A stretch of 64,000 nt of DNA from Hormiphora californensis. Taxonomy: Eukaryota > Ctenophora > Tentaculata > Cydippida > Pleurobrachiidae. The stretch's first letter is position 1. Each line of letters opens with the position of its first letter. Made by a program: the position numbers and the translations under genes. The notes under the pieces are model-generated. The model ran no database searches. It was not told where the DNA came from and worked only from the letters and a program-made list of their open reading frames with translations. Below are positions 55,500 through 64,000 of this stretch, piece after piece. The DNA is taken from assembly GCA_020137815.1 (NCBI GenBank), contig CM035361.1:4108553-4172552 (forward strand). The letters are read 5' to 3'.

Positions 55500-56756
55500 T
55501 CATCTCTTCCGGTTGATATAATAAACAAGAGCTCCTATGCTGACCACACAAACACAGTACTCACAAAACTTTACCAACCGTCTACTTTTTGGCACACTAA
55601 CTCCCACAAAAGTCGCTACTAAATAGGTCAAAATCACCATTTTCTGGTAAAAGTTTTCTCTTGATATCTTTAATTGGACCGTGTACAGGAGTGACACACA
55701 GAAGAGTCCGGTAAATAGTGTGTAGAAAAGGGCTGGGATAATGGAGGGTAGGATTATCTCTTTGACAAATGTTAGAAGGCTGATTCGTCTCCAGAGCCGC
55801 TTGCAATCGTACTTGTGGAGGCATGTTCCACAGCGGGATATTTTCTTGCGGGTCAGGTAGTCTTTCAAGCAGGACATGTGGCTGGAAACTTTCCTGATGG
55901 AGATTGGAGGAAAGGGTGAGATAGGGAAGGGTGAGAGAGGGAAGGGTGAGAGTGAAGGGAGAGAGGGAGAGAGTGAAAGGAGAGAGGGTCAGCACACACC
56001 TACGGCAAAATTAAAATTAAAATTTTAATTTTAAACCCAGACACACCATGCAGCGCTGTTAAAAAATCTCTCCCCTATTCTCAGAGTCACAATCTCGCGC
56101 ACCATTTTTACGGTCGCGTTGGATGACAAAATGATTTGTCATCCAACGCGACCGTCTTTCATAAACTCAATAATATTCCTATCCTAGATTCAGTTTGAGA
56201 AATAATTACAGCAGCCCAACATAATTATGCTTTCATTCATTTCCCTTTCATTGGTGAAAGGGATCGGACATGAGTAAGGGTTGGGTAAAACATATTCTTT
56301 CATTAATATTTACGTGCAGTGACAGAAAGTTTCCAGCATCCTATCATCAATCTTGCCAAGACCACAAAGGTGACATGTTAGATAGTCATACACAGCAGAT
56401 ACTGATTGAGTTCCCCTAGACCCAGGACCAAGGCTATTCTCCGGCTGCGGGGGAAATGAAAATTCGTCAGGAATTAAATCAAAGTTCGTCAGGAATGAAT
56501 TATGAACTCGTCAGGAATTAGTTAGGAAAGAAGAACCATAAATCATGTCTTTATACCATGTAAAATCGGACCCTTATTAATTATCATTGGATGCTCGGGG
56601 GAAATAAAACATGACCGGTATGTCGTGGTTTCTGGGGTCTGTCAATCAGGTCATGCCATCTCTCTCGGACAGTTAGTTACAACTTACTATGCTCGGCAGA
56701 GACTTTTCTGGGATGGTGTTCATGTTCACGTGTACTTCCTCAAAATGAATTGCCAT
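55500..56756 (-). CDS. RING-CH (MARCH-type) membrane E3 ubiquitin ligase, 197 aa, 3 exons
   Basis: Minus-strand exons 56756-56688 (ATG), 56444-56314 and 55893-55500 (stop at 55502-55500) join in phase (0, 2) into 594 nt. The cysteine pattern of the RING-CH finger is assembled across the exon 2/3 border: TCHLCGLG, then ETFCHCT, then SSHMSCL, then SRCGTCLHKY. That is C-x2-C, C-x-C, H-x2-C, C-x2-C, the C4HC3 signature of MARCH ligases. After it come two or three hydrophobic segments (IILPSIIPALFYTLFTGLFC, MVILTYLVATFVGV, YCVCVVSIGALVYYI), as in family members that ubiquitinate membrane proteins. At 197 aa it is in the size range of small MARCH proteins. Which MARCH subtype it is cannot be told. 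The gene ends about 330 bp from the MULE right end. Confidence 0.8.
56111..56155. repeat. Hairpin in intron of RING-CH gene
   Basis: ACGGTCGCGTTGGATGACAA is mirrored by TTGTCATCCAACGCGACCGT. Confidence 0.9.
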
Positions 56757-56885
56757 GACGTGCTAAATTTGAAAAGGAAAATTAATTAGTGTGGTTTGAA
56801 ATCTAAGGTGTACATGTGTAGAAATATGTGTGTAATGTACATCACATATCAGTTGTTGAGTATTGATATTATTATCATACTCAGC

Positions 56886-56961
56886 AACTATTTGGTGACA
56901 TATAGACACCTGGCGTGACCCCGCTCAATCTTGGTCGCGCCAGGTGTCTATGTCACCAAAG
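56886..56961. repeat. Hairpin upstream of RING-CH gene
   Basis: TTTGGTGACATATAGACACC is mirrored by GGTGTCTATGTCACCAAA around a GCGTGACC/GGTCGCGC centre. It lies 130 bp upstream of the start codon on the minus strand. Confidence 0.8.
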
Positions 56962-57286
56962 CAACTATGAGGACTCCTCGGAGCCCTCATTGACACGGTC
57001 GCTTGTAGTGGGAAAACGGTAATGCGACTACAAGCGGCACTGTGAGGAGCCTACAAAAGGGACATCCAGCAACTGCACCGGTTCTATTATTATGGTTTTG
57101 AGAACGCGTTTCTAGGTATAACTTTCAAATTCTTGGTATTGTGTTCTTCGCAGATGAATGAAATGAGATGAAAGTTGATTTAGTCGAACATGTGTAATAC
57201 AGACGGTCACGTCCGAGAAAGAAGCAAAAAGAGCAAATACGCGGCTTACAATTACATTGGGCAATTTTGCATTTGCGGGCATCGCA

Positions 57287-57472
57287 CTATAGACGCATTA
57301 CCCACGTACTATAGACGCATTATAAACGCATTATAAACGCATTATAGACGCATTATAGACACACGCAATATAGACGCAATTTCGTAAGCAGCACTATAGA
57401 CGCAATATAGACGCATTATAACAGCAATATTAACGCATTTTTATAGACGCGACGCAGTATAGACGCATTATA
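57287..57472. repeat. ATAGACGCATT tandem repeat
   Basis: About fifteen degenerate copies of TATAGACGCATTA lie directly upstream of the presumed 5' LTR. Confidence 0.85.
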
Positions 57473-58056
57473 GGTGATGGAATATCTACTATATTATCCA
57501 TTATTATTGACTCCCTCTCTTCTCTCTCACCATCATCCATCAAAAACCGGTTCTCTCCATTACACAGAGAGAAACCTTATCAGGATGATTAGGCTCTGCC
57601 CGCTCTGCCGTGTAGGATGGCCTACTTTCACTTTCATAACAAAGAGAAAGTGAAAGTAAACCATCCTGCAGAATCCTGCAGAGCTTTGCACCAACATTCC
57701 AGTAACCAGGGGCTAGACAATCAGTTATCTCTTCGTCCCACTTCGATTCAGGGACGAAGAGCAGATCGGTCTAACCCCTCGGAATTGGGTGCTAAGTGTA
57801 GAACCAATGAGAGAGAAGATAGAACCCCTCCAGCCAATCAGAAGTGGGCACGCTTCGGGCTGACCTATCAGAAGCGTACTCACTTCATGTCACGTGACTC
57901 TCCACTCTGTCACGTGACAAGAGAGCCTATAGCACGGGCATCGTGCAGATCAAGGCACTTCTCAGTTAGTTCTTGATTCTACTTGATTTCTTAAGTTTCT
58001 ACTACTTTTATTCATCTACTTTATCCACGTGTTTTACTTCGACCCCCGATCCATCA
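57473..58056 (+). repeat. Probable 5' LTR of the Gypsy-type retrotransposon (limits uncertain)
   Basis: The stretch between a tandem array ending at about 57472 and the putative primer binding site at 58059 has no ORF matching the element and ends in CA. It starts TG. The downstream 3' LTR is outside the window, so the limits cannot be confirmed by comparison. A hairpin at 57613-57666 and two TCACGTGAC sites near 57892 and 57910 lie inside. Confidence 0.4.
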
Positions 58057-58058
58057 TC

Positions 58059-58076
58059 TGGCGACCCCGATAAAAT
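58059..58076 (+). other. Putative tRNA primer binding site
   Basis: TGGCGACCCCGATAAAAT starts with the TGG expected from pairing to a tRNA CCA end, two nt after the presumed LTR end and 7 nt before the gag ATG (58083). The matching tRNA was not identified. Confidence 0.5.
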
Positions 58077-58082
58077 TCAACT

Positions 58083-58856
58083 ATGTCTTACTCCAACGAA
58101 CCACAGGTAAGTGAGTATTGCCTAAATTCTGATTCCGACAATGAATCATCTTCTGATTTGATGTCAGAGGTCTCCTTCACGGCAGATCCCCAGCCCCTAC
58201 CCCTTATCACCACACCAGTCAGTGTAGCACCATTCAGTGCAACACCTATCAGGGCAGCACCAGTCAGTACGGCACCATTCAGTGTATCACCGGCCATTAT
58301 AGAACCAATCAGTGCAGCACCAGTCCGTGTAGCACCAGCTAGTGCAGCACCAGGCCGTGTAGCAGCAGCTAGTGCGGCACCGGTCAGTGTAGGACCAGCC
58401 AGTGCAGCACCAGTCCGTGTAGCACCAGTTAGTGCAGCACCAGCCCTTGCAGTACCAATCAGTGCAGCACCAGTCCGTGTAACACCAGTTAGTGCGGCAC
58501 CAGCCCTCGCAGTACCAATCAGTGCAGCACCAGTCCGTGTAACACCAGTTAGTGCGGCACCAGCCCTCGCAGTATCAATCAGTGCAGCACCAGTCCGTGT
58601 AGCACCAGCTAGTGCAGCACCAGTCAGTGTAGGACCAGTCAGTGCAGCACCAGTCCATGTAACACCAGTTAGTGCGACACCAGTCCGTGTAGCACCAGTT
58701 AACGCAGCACCGGTCAGTGTAGCACCAATCAGTGTAGCACCTGCTAGTTCCACCCGGGTACCCCAATTAAGCGGCTACAGTACCACATCTCATTTGTACC
58801 AGGGTGTGCGAGGTCCTCACCCCCAGGATCTCCCTGCTCAGTGTAGCACCTCATGA
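58083..58856 (+). CDS. Retrotransposon gag, N-terminal part (Ala/Pro repeat region)
   Basis: ATG 58083 follows the primer binding site directly. An acidic Ser-rich start (SDSDNESSSD) leads into degenerate decapeptide repeats of the type APVRVAPVSA, encoded by 30-bp DNA repeats. The frame closes at TGA 58856 and the rest of gag lies in the next frame. The overlap is 58804-58856. Repeat content makes slippage or assembly indels likely, but a programmed +1 shift cannot be excluded. Confidence 0.6.
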   Translation: MSYSNEPQVSEYCLNSDSDNESSSDLMSEVSFTADPQPLPLITTPVSVAPFSATPIRAAPVSTAPFSVSPAIIEPISAAPVRVAPASAAPGRVAAASAAPVSVGPASAAPVRVAPVSAAPALAVPISAAPVRVTPVSAAPALAVPISAAPVRVTPVSAAPALAVSISAAPVRVAPASAAPVSVGPVSAAPVHVTPVSATPVRVAPVNAAPVSVAPISVAPASSTRVPQLSGYSTTSHLYQGVRGPHPQDLPAQCSTS

Positions 58857-60681
58857 CTCCCAGGGTGCCCCACCCCAGCTTCTCACCTCAGTAGTGAACA
58901 CCGCTCCCCAGCATTTGCAGAGTGTCCCGACCCAGCAGTCTTCCCCCTACCCAGTGCCACACACCACTCCCCAGTATTTACAAAGTGTCCCGACCCAGCA
59001 GCCCTCCCCCTACCCAGTACCACACACTACTCCCCAGCATTTGCAAAGTGTCCCGACCCAGCAGCCCTCCCCCTACCCAGTGCCACACACCACTCCCCAG
59101 TATTTACAAAGTGTCCCGACCCAGCAGTCTTCCCCCTACCCAGTGCCACACACCACTCCCCAGTATTTACAAAGTGTCCCGACCCAGCAGCCCTCCCCCT
59201 ACCCAGTACCACACACTACTCCCCAGCATTTGCAAAGTGTCCCGACCCAGCAACCTTCCCCCTACCCAGTACCACACACCACTCCCCAGAATTTGCAAAG
59301 TGTCCCGACCCAGCAACCTTCCCCCTACCCAGTACCACACACCACTCCCCAGAATTTGCAAAGTGTCCCGACCCAGCAGCCTTCCCCCTACCCAGTACCA
59401 CACACCACTCCCCAGAATTTTCAAAGTGTCCCGACCCAGCAGCCTTCCTCCTACCCATTGCCACACACTACTCCCCAGTATTTACAAAGTGTCCCGCCCC
59501 AGCAGTCTTCCCCCCACCCCTCGACTACTGCAGTGCCATATTACCCCCGTGTTACCCCACCCCACCAACAGATAGACCCCCAACAATCTCCCGCCCACCC
59601 CTACCCGTTCTGGCAGCACAATCCGTCTCCTAACTTCCCGAGTATTGGATACCAGTCACAATCTCATGCAGAGCGTGCCCCTAAACGTAATGTTCCCACC
59701 TATAGAACGGGTGAGAACTTTGATATATTTCTAGACCGGTTCGGGTTTCACCTACACAGGGTGAAGTCAGTACTAGGATATAGTCTACACTTGCACCTGC
59801 TCGAGAATATTAACTGTGACAAAATGTACCCTCGGGTAGCTCTCCTGAAACTGGAGAGGTACCGGGACCCTGATGCACTAATAAGGGCTGTACGTGAGGG
59901 TCTTAACACTACAGAGCAGTGGGATGGTGAATCCGCAGATTCATTTGCAGAGCGCATTCGCCAAGCAGCTGGCCAGGCATTTGCAGGGGAAACCACCTCA
60001 TTGGCTGCTGATGAGGTGATGTACGACTCACTGCTCCAGGGACTCAGGAGCAAATCAGTGAGTGAAAAGGTACTACTGGCGGGTACCCTTGATTTTCAGG
60101 CTGCTGTTGATATGGCAGCCAAGTGTGAGCGTGTAATGAAATTAGTAGAGTGGGGACCAGGACAGCAGCAGGCAGGCCATGATGAATCAGTATTTGCTAT
60201 CAGTAGTCGTCCATCCACCCACCCCCCTAATGAACCCCGCCAAGTTTCCCAGGTGTGTCAGTTGTGTTCCAAGACGGGTCATGCTGCTAATAGTTGTCCT
60301 ATTCTAGATCAACTCAAGCAGAGCCATATAACCTCCCCCGCCCCCATCCCGAATAACAGCACATCCAGTCCCCAAATCCAGGTGTGTGTATGGTGTGGAG
60401 CACAGGGACACCTGGCCGTATCGTGCCCGTTAGCAACCCCTCCACCTCCGCACTCGAACAACTTTAACCGGCGGAGACAAGGGACCTCCACCACCAGACC
60501 CAACGAACCACGACGATGCTGGGGTTGTCACCAGGTAGGTCACATCAGACGATTTTGCCCCAACACCCACCTTTGGAGTGCCCAACCCTACCGTGTCCCC
60601 TCCGCTAACCAGTTTCAGGGAAACAGCCAGGTGACCGGGACCGTGACCAACCCCGGCCACACACAGGACAACCAGTCGTAG
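58804..60681 (+). CDS. Retrotransposon gag: capsid-like region and three CCHC zinc knuckles
   Basis: Starts with about nine tandem 23-residue repeats (LQSVPTQQPSPYPVPHTTPQ plus three residues; 69-bp DNA units, 58914-59500). Then comes a capsid-like helical region (RTGENFDIFLDRF, DSFAERIRQAAGQAF, CERVMKLVEW). Three CCHC knuckles follow: CQLCSKTGHAANSC, CVWCGAQGHLAVSC and CWGCHQVGHIRRFC. These bind the element RNA during particle assembly. No ATG is in a good place; the first codon used by the ORF caller is GTG, so this is the continuation of the upstream gag frame. It overlaps pol in the -1 frame at 60609-60681. Confidence 0.8.
   Translation: MCEVLTPRISLLSVAPHDSQGAPPQLLTSVVNTAPQHLQSVPTQQSSPYPVPHTTPQYLQSVPTQQPSPYPVPHTTPQHLQSVPTQQPSPYPVPHTTPQYLQSVPTQQSSPYPVPHTTPQYLQSVPTQQPSPYPVPHTTPQHLQSVPTQQPSPYPVPHTTPQNLQSVPTQQPSPYPVPHTTPQNLQSVPTQQPSPYPVPHTTPQNFQSVPTQQPSSYPLPHTTPQYLQSVPPQQSSPHPSTTAVPYYPRVTPPHQQIDPQQSPAHPYPFWQHNPSPNFPSIGYQSQSHAERAPKRNVPTYRTGENFDIFLDRFGFHLHRVKSVLGYSLHLHLLENINCDKMYPRVALLKLERYRDPDALIRAVREGLNTTEQWDGESADSFAERIRQAAGQAFAGETTSLAADEVMYDSLLQGLRSKSVSEKVLLAGTLDFQAAVDMAAKCERVMKLVEWGPGQQQAGHDESVFAISSRPSTHPPNEPRQVSQVCQLCSKTGHAANSCPILDQLKQSHITSPAPIPNNSTSSPQIQVCVWCGAQGHLAVSCPLATPPPPHSNNFNRRRQGTSTTRPNEPRRCWGCHQVGHIRRFCPNTHLWSAQPYRVPSANQFQGNSQVTGTVTNPGHTQDNQS
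60618..60660 (+). promoter_or_regulatory. -1 ribosomal frameshift signal at gag-pol junction
   Basis: The slippery heptamer GGGAAAC (60618-60624) is read G-GGA-AAC in the gag frame. A 6-nt spacer (60625-60630) is followed by a stem of 9 positions, GTGACCGGG (60631-60639) against CCCGGCCAC (60652-60660), with one A-C mismatch and a 12-nt loop. A -1 slip moves into the pol frame, which is open from 60609. Heptamer, spacing and stem all match known retroelement signals. Confidence 0.8.
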
Positions 60682-62936
60682 TTTCCCCAGGTCGTTTTAC
60701 AAGCAGGGATCACCGAGATAGACGGTTATACAGTACAGTAGCGGCAGTTGATAATAATTCTGGAAATCAGAGATGCAGCTCATCACCAACAAGCAGGGAG
60801 CAGACAAAGAAGCAAGTGATGATCAACGCTACCGTACAAGGTAAACCTGCTATCTGTCTGCTAGACAGCGGATCAGGTGTTACACTAGTTAGCAATGTTT
60901 TTGTGATAGCTATTGGTGCCCTAGACCGTATCAGGGGTTCCAATTTGTCTCTAAAATCATTCACCGGTGATCCCATCCCCAGTCTCGGAGCTATCACCCT
61001 CCCCCTGGTGATAGCCAACTGTACCCATCAACAGGAGTGCATTGTAGTAGACGGCCCCATGGACACTGACATTCTCATTGGTCATGATTTTCTTGTCCAA
61101 TCCAGGGCTGTCATAGATTATAATAAACAGAGAGTTAGTTTTTCACCGGAGCATTGCACACAGTTCCTATACAAGCCCGGAAATGTGTCCAAGATCCTAC
61201 GGGTGAAGTGTAAGCATGCCCAAACTATCCCACCTAATTCCATGGCTTACCTCAGCGGTTCCACCCCCTTGAAAACTGGGAAATGGAACGGTCTCATGGA
61301 ACCGGTTCCCAAATTCTGTGGGGAAACAGGCATTCTTGTAGCTAACTCTGTTGTCTCTCTCACAGGAGGGACGTGCCCCGTCAAAGTAGTGAATGCACAG
61401 GACCACCCAGTCACTATTAGGAAGGGTAGAATCATTGCTCGGCTAGGCCCTATTCCAGGTCAGCTCTCTCTGAGTGGTGTCTCTGCACACGTACAGGTAG
61501 TGAACTCTAGCCCATCTAATGCCATACAAAATGTTAACACTCCAGCTAGTAATGTAGATTCCTCCAGTTGCCCCCCATCAGGCAGGTGGACCCAGGAGGA
61601 ACTATTCAGCCGGCTTAAGTTAGACAGCATCTCTATTCCCATGACCCCGGAAGAGAGTGACCGCATTAGAGAGCTCATGTGGCGCTACCGTAGTGTATTT
61701 AGTTATGATGAATTTGATATTGGATGTTGCAATCTTTACACAGCTAATATTAGGGTGAAAGAGGGGGAAGTCCCGTCCTGGACCAACCCCATCCCCACCC
61801 CATACAAGCTGCGTGACGAGATGGACCGCAACATCAGTGAGATGATGCGAGCAGGTGTTATTGAACAATTACCCTACCCCAGTGACTGGAATTCACCCAT
61901 ATTTCTGGTGAAAAAGTCTACCCCCGGTTCATACAGGCTGGTTTGTGATCTCCGTGGTGTCAACAAGGCTACCATGGGCGATTCATTTCCACTAGCCAAT
62001 CTGAACCACGTCCTCGATACTATAGGTTCTGACCACATATTTTCTAGTCTGGATTTTTCTAAATCCTTCTGGCAATGTCCTGTCAGTCAACAATCTAAGG
62101 AAATAACATCCTTCATGTATCGGGGTACACAGTACTGTCACGCCCGTCTGGCGATGGGGTTCAAGGGTAGTTCTTCCATGTGGACGAGATTAATGCACCG
62201 TCTCCTGAACTCTATGCCCATTGAACAGGTCATATTTTTCATAGACGATCTCTTACTCAGTTCTCAGACTTTATCTTCTCACATTGACCGTCTGGAACAA
62301 TTACTTGCCCGTCTGCAAGGTGCCAACCTGAAACTGTCACCCGAAAAGGCCAGCCTCTTCAAATCTGAGGTTACCTTTGTGGGAGTAAAGGTGAGCCAAG
62401 GTAGCATCTCCATAACTCAGGACAGAGTTGACTCTCTCACTGCCATGCCGGCACCCAGATCCGTGAGAGAGGTACAGGAGGTTCTTGGTGCTTTTGGTTA
62501 CATCCGCAAATGGATACCTAATTACAGTTCCATTGTTAAACCATTAGTTGCTCTCACAGCGGGTGCCAAAAACAGGCGCTTTGTGTGGACAGGTGAGTGT
62601 GATCAGGCATACACACTTCTCAAACAGGAAGTGGCTCAATCAGTACAGTTAGCTATACCCGACCCAGCTGACCCCTACCAGAGTTACATTGTTGAAGTAG
62701 ATGCCAGTCTAGATGGTTACGGAGCAGCTCTATCTCAGGAGTTGCTCATTAATGGGGTTAGAGAGAGGCGCACAGTGGCATATTGGAGTAAGGCCGTCCC
62801 CAAATGGAAGCGCAGACGGTCCCAATCTAGGCTAGAATTTCAAGCTATGTGCCACGCCCTAAAACACTGGAAGGTCTATCTTCTGAACACCCCATTCATT
62901 CTGAAGACTGACTGTAAGGGTCTCCTTTCTGCCTAG
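60624..62936 (+). CDS. Retrotransposon pol: aspartic protease, reverse transcriptase, start of RNase H
   Basis: This frame is reached by the -1 shift at 60618. The protease site is ICLLDSGSGVT at about 60847-60879 (D-S-G). The reverse transcriptase shows YRLVCDLRGVN, SLDFSKSFWQ, LAMGFKGSSSMW and VIFFIDDLLL (the F-x-D-D catalytic box), in Ty3/Gypsy order. RNase H begins with IVEVDASLDGYGAALSQE and is cut by an in-frame TAG at 62934-62936. The frame stays open after the stop. The reverse transcriptase copies element RNA to DNA in the cytoplasmic particle; the broken RNase H suggests this copy is not autonomous, unless the stop is a sequence error. Confidence 0.85.
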   Translation, partial: QPGDRDRDQPRPHTGQPVVVSPGRFTSRDHRDRRLYSTVAAVDNNSGNQRCSSSPTSREQTKKQVMINATVQGKPAICLLDSGSGVTLVSNVFVIAIGALDRIRGSNLSLKSFTGDPIPSLGAITLPLVIANCTHQQECIVVDGPMDTDILIGHDFLVQSRAVIDYNKQRVSFSPEHCTQFLYKPGNVSKILRVKCKHAQTIPPNSMAYLSGSTPLKTGKWNGLMEPVPKFCGETGILVANSVVSLTGGTCPVKVVNAQDHPVTIRKGRIIARLGPIPGQLSLSGVSAHVQVVNSSPSNAIQNVNTPASNVDSSSCPPSGRWTQEELFSRLKLDSISIPMTPEESDRIRELMWRYRSVFSYDEFDIGCCNLYTANIRVKEGEVPSWTNPIPTPYKLRDEMDRNISEMMRAGVIEQLPYPSDWNSPIFLVKKSTPGSYRLVCDLRGVNKATMGDSFPLANLNHVLDTIGSDHIFSSLDFSKSFWQCPVSQQSKEITSFMYRGTQYCHARLAMGFKGSSSMWTRLMHRLLNSMPIEQVIFFIDDLLLSSQTLSSHIDRLEQLLARLQGANLKLSPEKASLFKSEVTFVGVKVSQGSISITQDRVDSLTAMPAPRSVREVQEVLGAFGYIRKWIPNYSSIVKPLVALTAGAKNRRFVWTGECDQAYTLLKQEVAQSVQLAIPDPADPYQSYIVEVDASLDGYGAALSQELLINGVRERRTVAYWSKAVPKWKRRRSQSRLEFQAMCHALKHWKVYLLNTPFILKTDCKGLLSA

Positions 62937-64000
62937 GACACCCTATTTTCACGCTCTGATCCAGCGTTAATTAGAAAATGTCAGGAACTTGCGTGCTTTA
63001 ATTTTGAAATCCAGCACGTGGAGGGCAAATCTCACAAGATTGCAGATTTTCTCTCACGCTTCCCTTTCCGCAGGAAGTGTGTAGAGGTTGGCACTCAGAC
63101 CCAATCCACAGGTCCTGAGTCTTTTCAGGTTAACACAGTCAATGCAGGTACGCACCCAGATACGGAGATTGTTATGACGTCCTCAGGAAGTAGACCCCCA
63201 GTAGAGAGCTCACAGATAGTAGGGGAGGTGCCCAGTAACGAGAGAGAGGCACTAAAGGAGGACGAGGATCTGGGACTGCAGCGACTGTTTGCCGATTATA
63301 CTACAGTAGGCCAAGTCACCTATTGCAAGGTTAGTAAGGGAGTTAATGATTGCACCTGTACGTATCAACAGGTGCAGGATAGAGATCGCTACTCTGTCAT
63401 TCCCACTCCCGTATACCAGCTAACCCAGATAGGTGAGGTCACTCAAGAGGCTATAGATCCTGTGCTCTGGAAACAGGCACAGGAGAGTTGTGATATCCTC
63501 TCAGTAGTTCGGCAGTGGGTAACCTCAGGTGACAGAGGTATCATTCAGGCTAATAGGGCCCCCCGTGTTTTATACTCTCTCTGGAAACAGTTCAATCTGC
63601 TCAGACTAGCAGACGGATTGTTGCAGAGAAAATGGTATGACACTAAGCAGGGGGAGTACCGTTGGCTAATTGTTATTCCGGAATCTCACTACCAGGCAGT
63701 AGTTGAGAGATTCCACCGGTCAATCACCAAACATGCAGGTGAACTGATCACGCTCCAAGCCTGTAGAAAGTTCTACTATTGGCCGGCTATGGAGAAGGAA
63801 ATAGAATTAGTTGTTAAGTCATGTGTTACATGTGCTGCTAATAAACCCCCCAAGCAGTTCTCCCGTGCTCCCATGGCCAAGGTTACATTCCACAACTGGA
63901 ACGATGCCCTCATTATTGACCATATTGTTCCCCAGAGGGGCGGTACCACCTGCCGTGGTAACACAGCCATTCTTACCCTCACAGATGCTTGGTCTAACTT
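62937..64000 (+). pseudogene. Retrotransposon pol continuation: RNase H end, integrase (truncated by window end)
   Basis: The same frame as the upstream pol continues without another stop to the window edge. It holds the end of RNase H/connection (HVEGKSHKIADFLSRFPF), a poorly conserved linker, then the integrase N-terminal HHCC zinc site (FHRSITKHAGE ... CVTCAANKP) and the start of the catalytic core (IIDHIVP with the first Asp). The rest of integrase and the 3' LTR lie beyond the window. Confidence 0.8.

Noticed and set aside
57617..57976. 119-aa ORF in the presumed LTR
   Set aside because: Lies upstream of the primer binding site, spans a hairpin and shows no recognisable domain; more likely chance within the LTR.
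58088..58753. 221-aa minus-strand Thr/Gly/Ala ORF
   Set aside because: Antisense shadow of the 30-bp gag repeats.
59027..59466. Minus-strand ORFs over the gag 69-bp repeats
   Set aside because: Antisense shadows of a tandem coding repeat.

Overview
The window is intron-rich, repeat-rich nuclear DNA of an animal. Evidence: dozens of short exons with GT..AG borders and matching phases, extracellular modules (Ig, PAN/Apple, sushi, fibronectin III) ending in transmembrane segments, a RING-CH membrane ligase, and metazoan transposons (CR1-like LINE, Ty3/Gypsy LTR element, MULE with a FLYWCH finger, many foldback elements and MITEs). A marine early-branching invertebrate (ctenophore, cnidarian, sponge or placozoan) seems likely, but the sequence alone does not settle the lineage.

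Layout. 1-1014: transposon-derived DNA with foldback arms and pogo-like ends. 1115-40947 (+): one giant type-I membrane protein gene of about 85 visible exons, with its 5' end outside the window. It carries arrays of Ig-like modules, three PAN/Apple modules, a sushi module, Cys-rich exons, a fibronectin-III-like pair, a polybasic cleavage motif, one transmembrane helix and a short tail. Its introns hold a LINE, foldbacks and MITEs. Two segments inside it are duplicated: one flanks the LINE (about 0.95 kb), the other is a 3.3-kb tandem duplication. 41722-47789 (+): a second, smaller Ig-superfamily receptor with signal peptide, six Ig domains and one transmembrane helix. 49438-51761 (-): an unrecognised multi-pass membrane protein in eight exons. 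52777-55175: a MULE transposon with an intact transposase. 55500-56756 (-): a three-exon MARCH-type (RING-CH) E3 ligase gene, most of which is too short to show as single ORFs. 56.8-57.5 kb: hairpins and a minisatellite. About 57.5 kb to the window end: a Ty3/Gypsy-type retrotransposon whose gag-pol junction carries a textbook -1 frameshift signal.

The most striking pattern is that many introns of the two receptor genes contain tandem copies of their own splice junction. Examples are about 72 copies of a 5' splice site in 21-bp units (12.1-13.6 kb), 35-bp and 42-bp arrays that each carry a donor, and 28-, 31- and 36-bp arrays that each carry an acceptor. At least a dozen further introns show a two-copy version. 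I read this as recurrent tandem duplication across exon-intron borders. Whether it shapes splicing cannot be told from sequence.

Several frame breaks (34.8-36.0 kb, 43.01 kb, the gag region, the LINE, a lost donor at 30.9 kb) may be real decay or assembly indels. Exon coordinates are hand-read from splice consensus and phase; single-base errors are possible.
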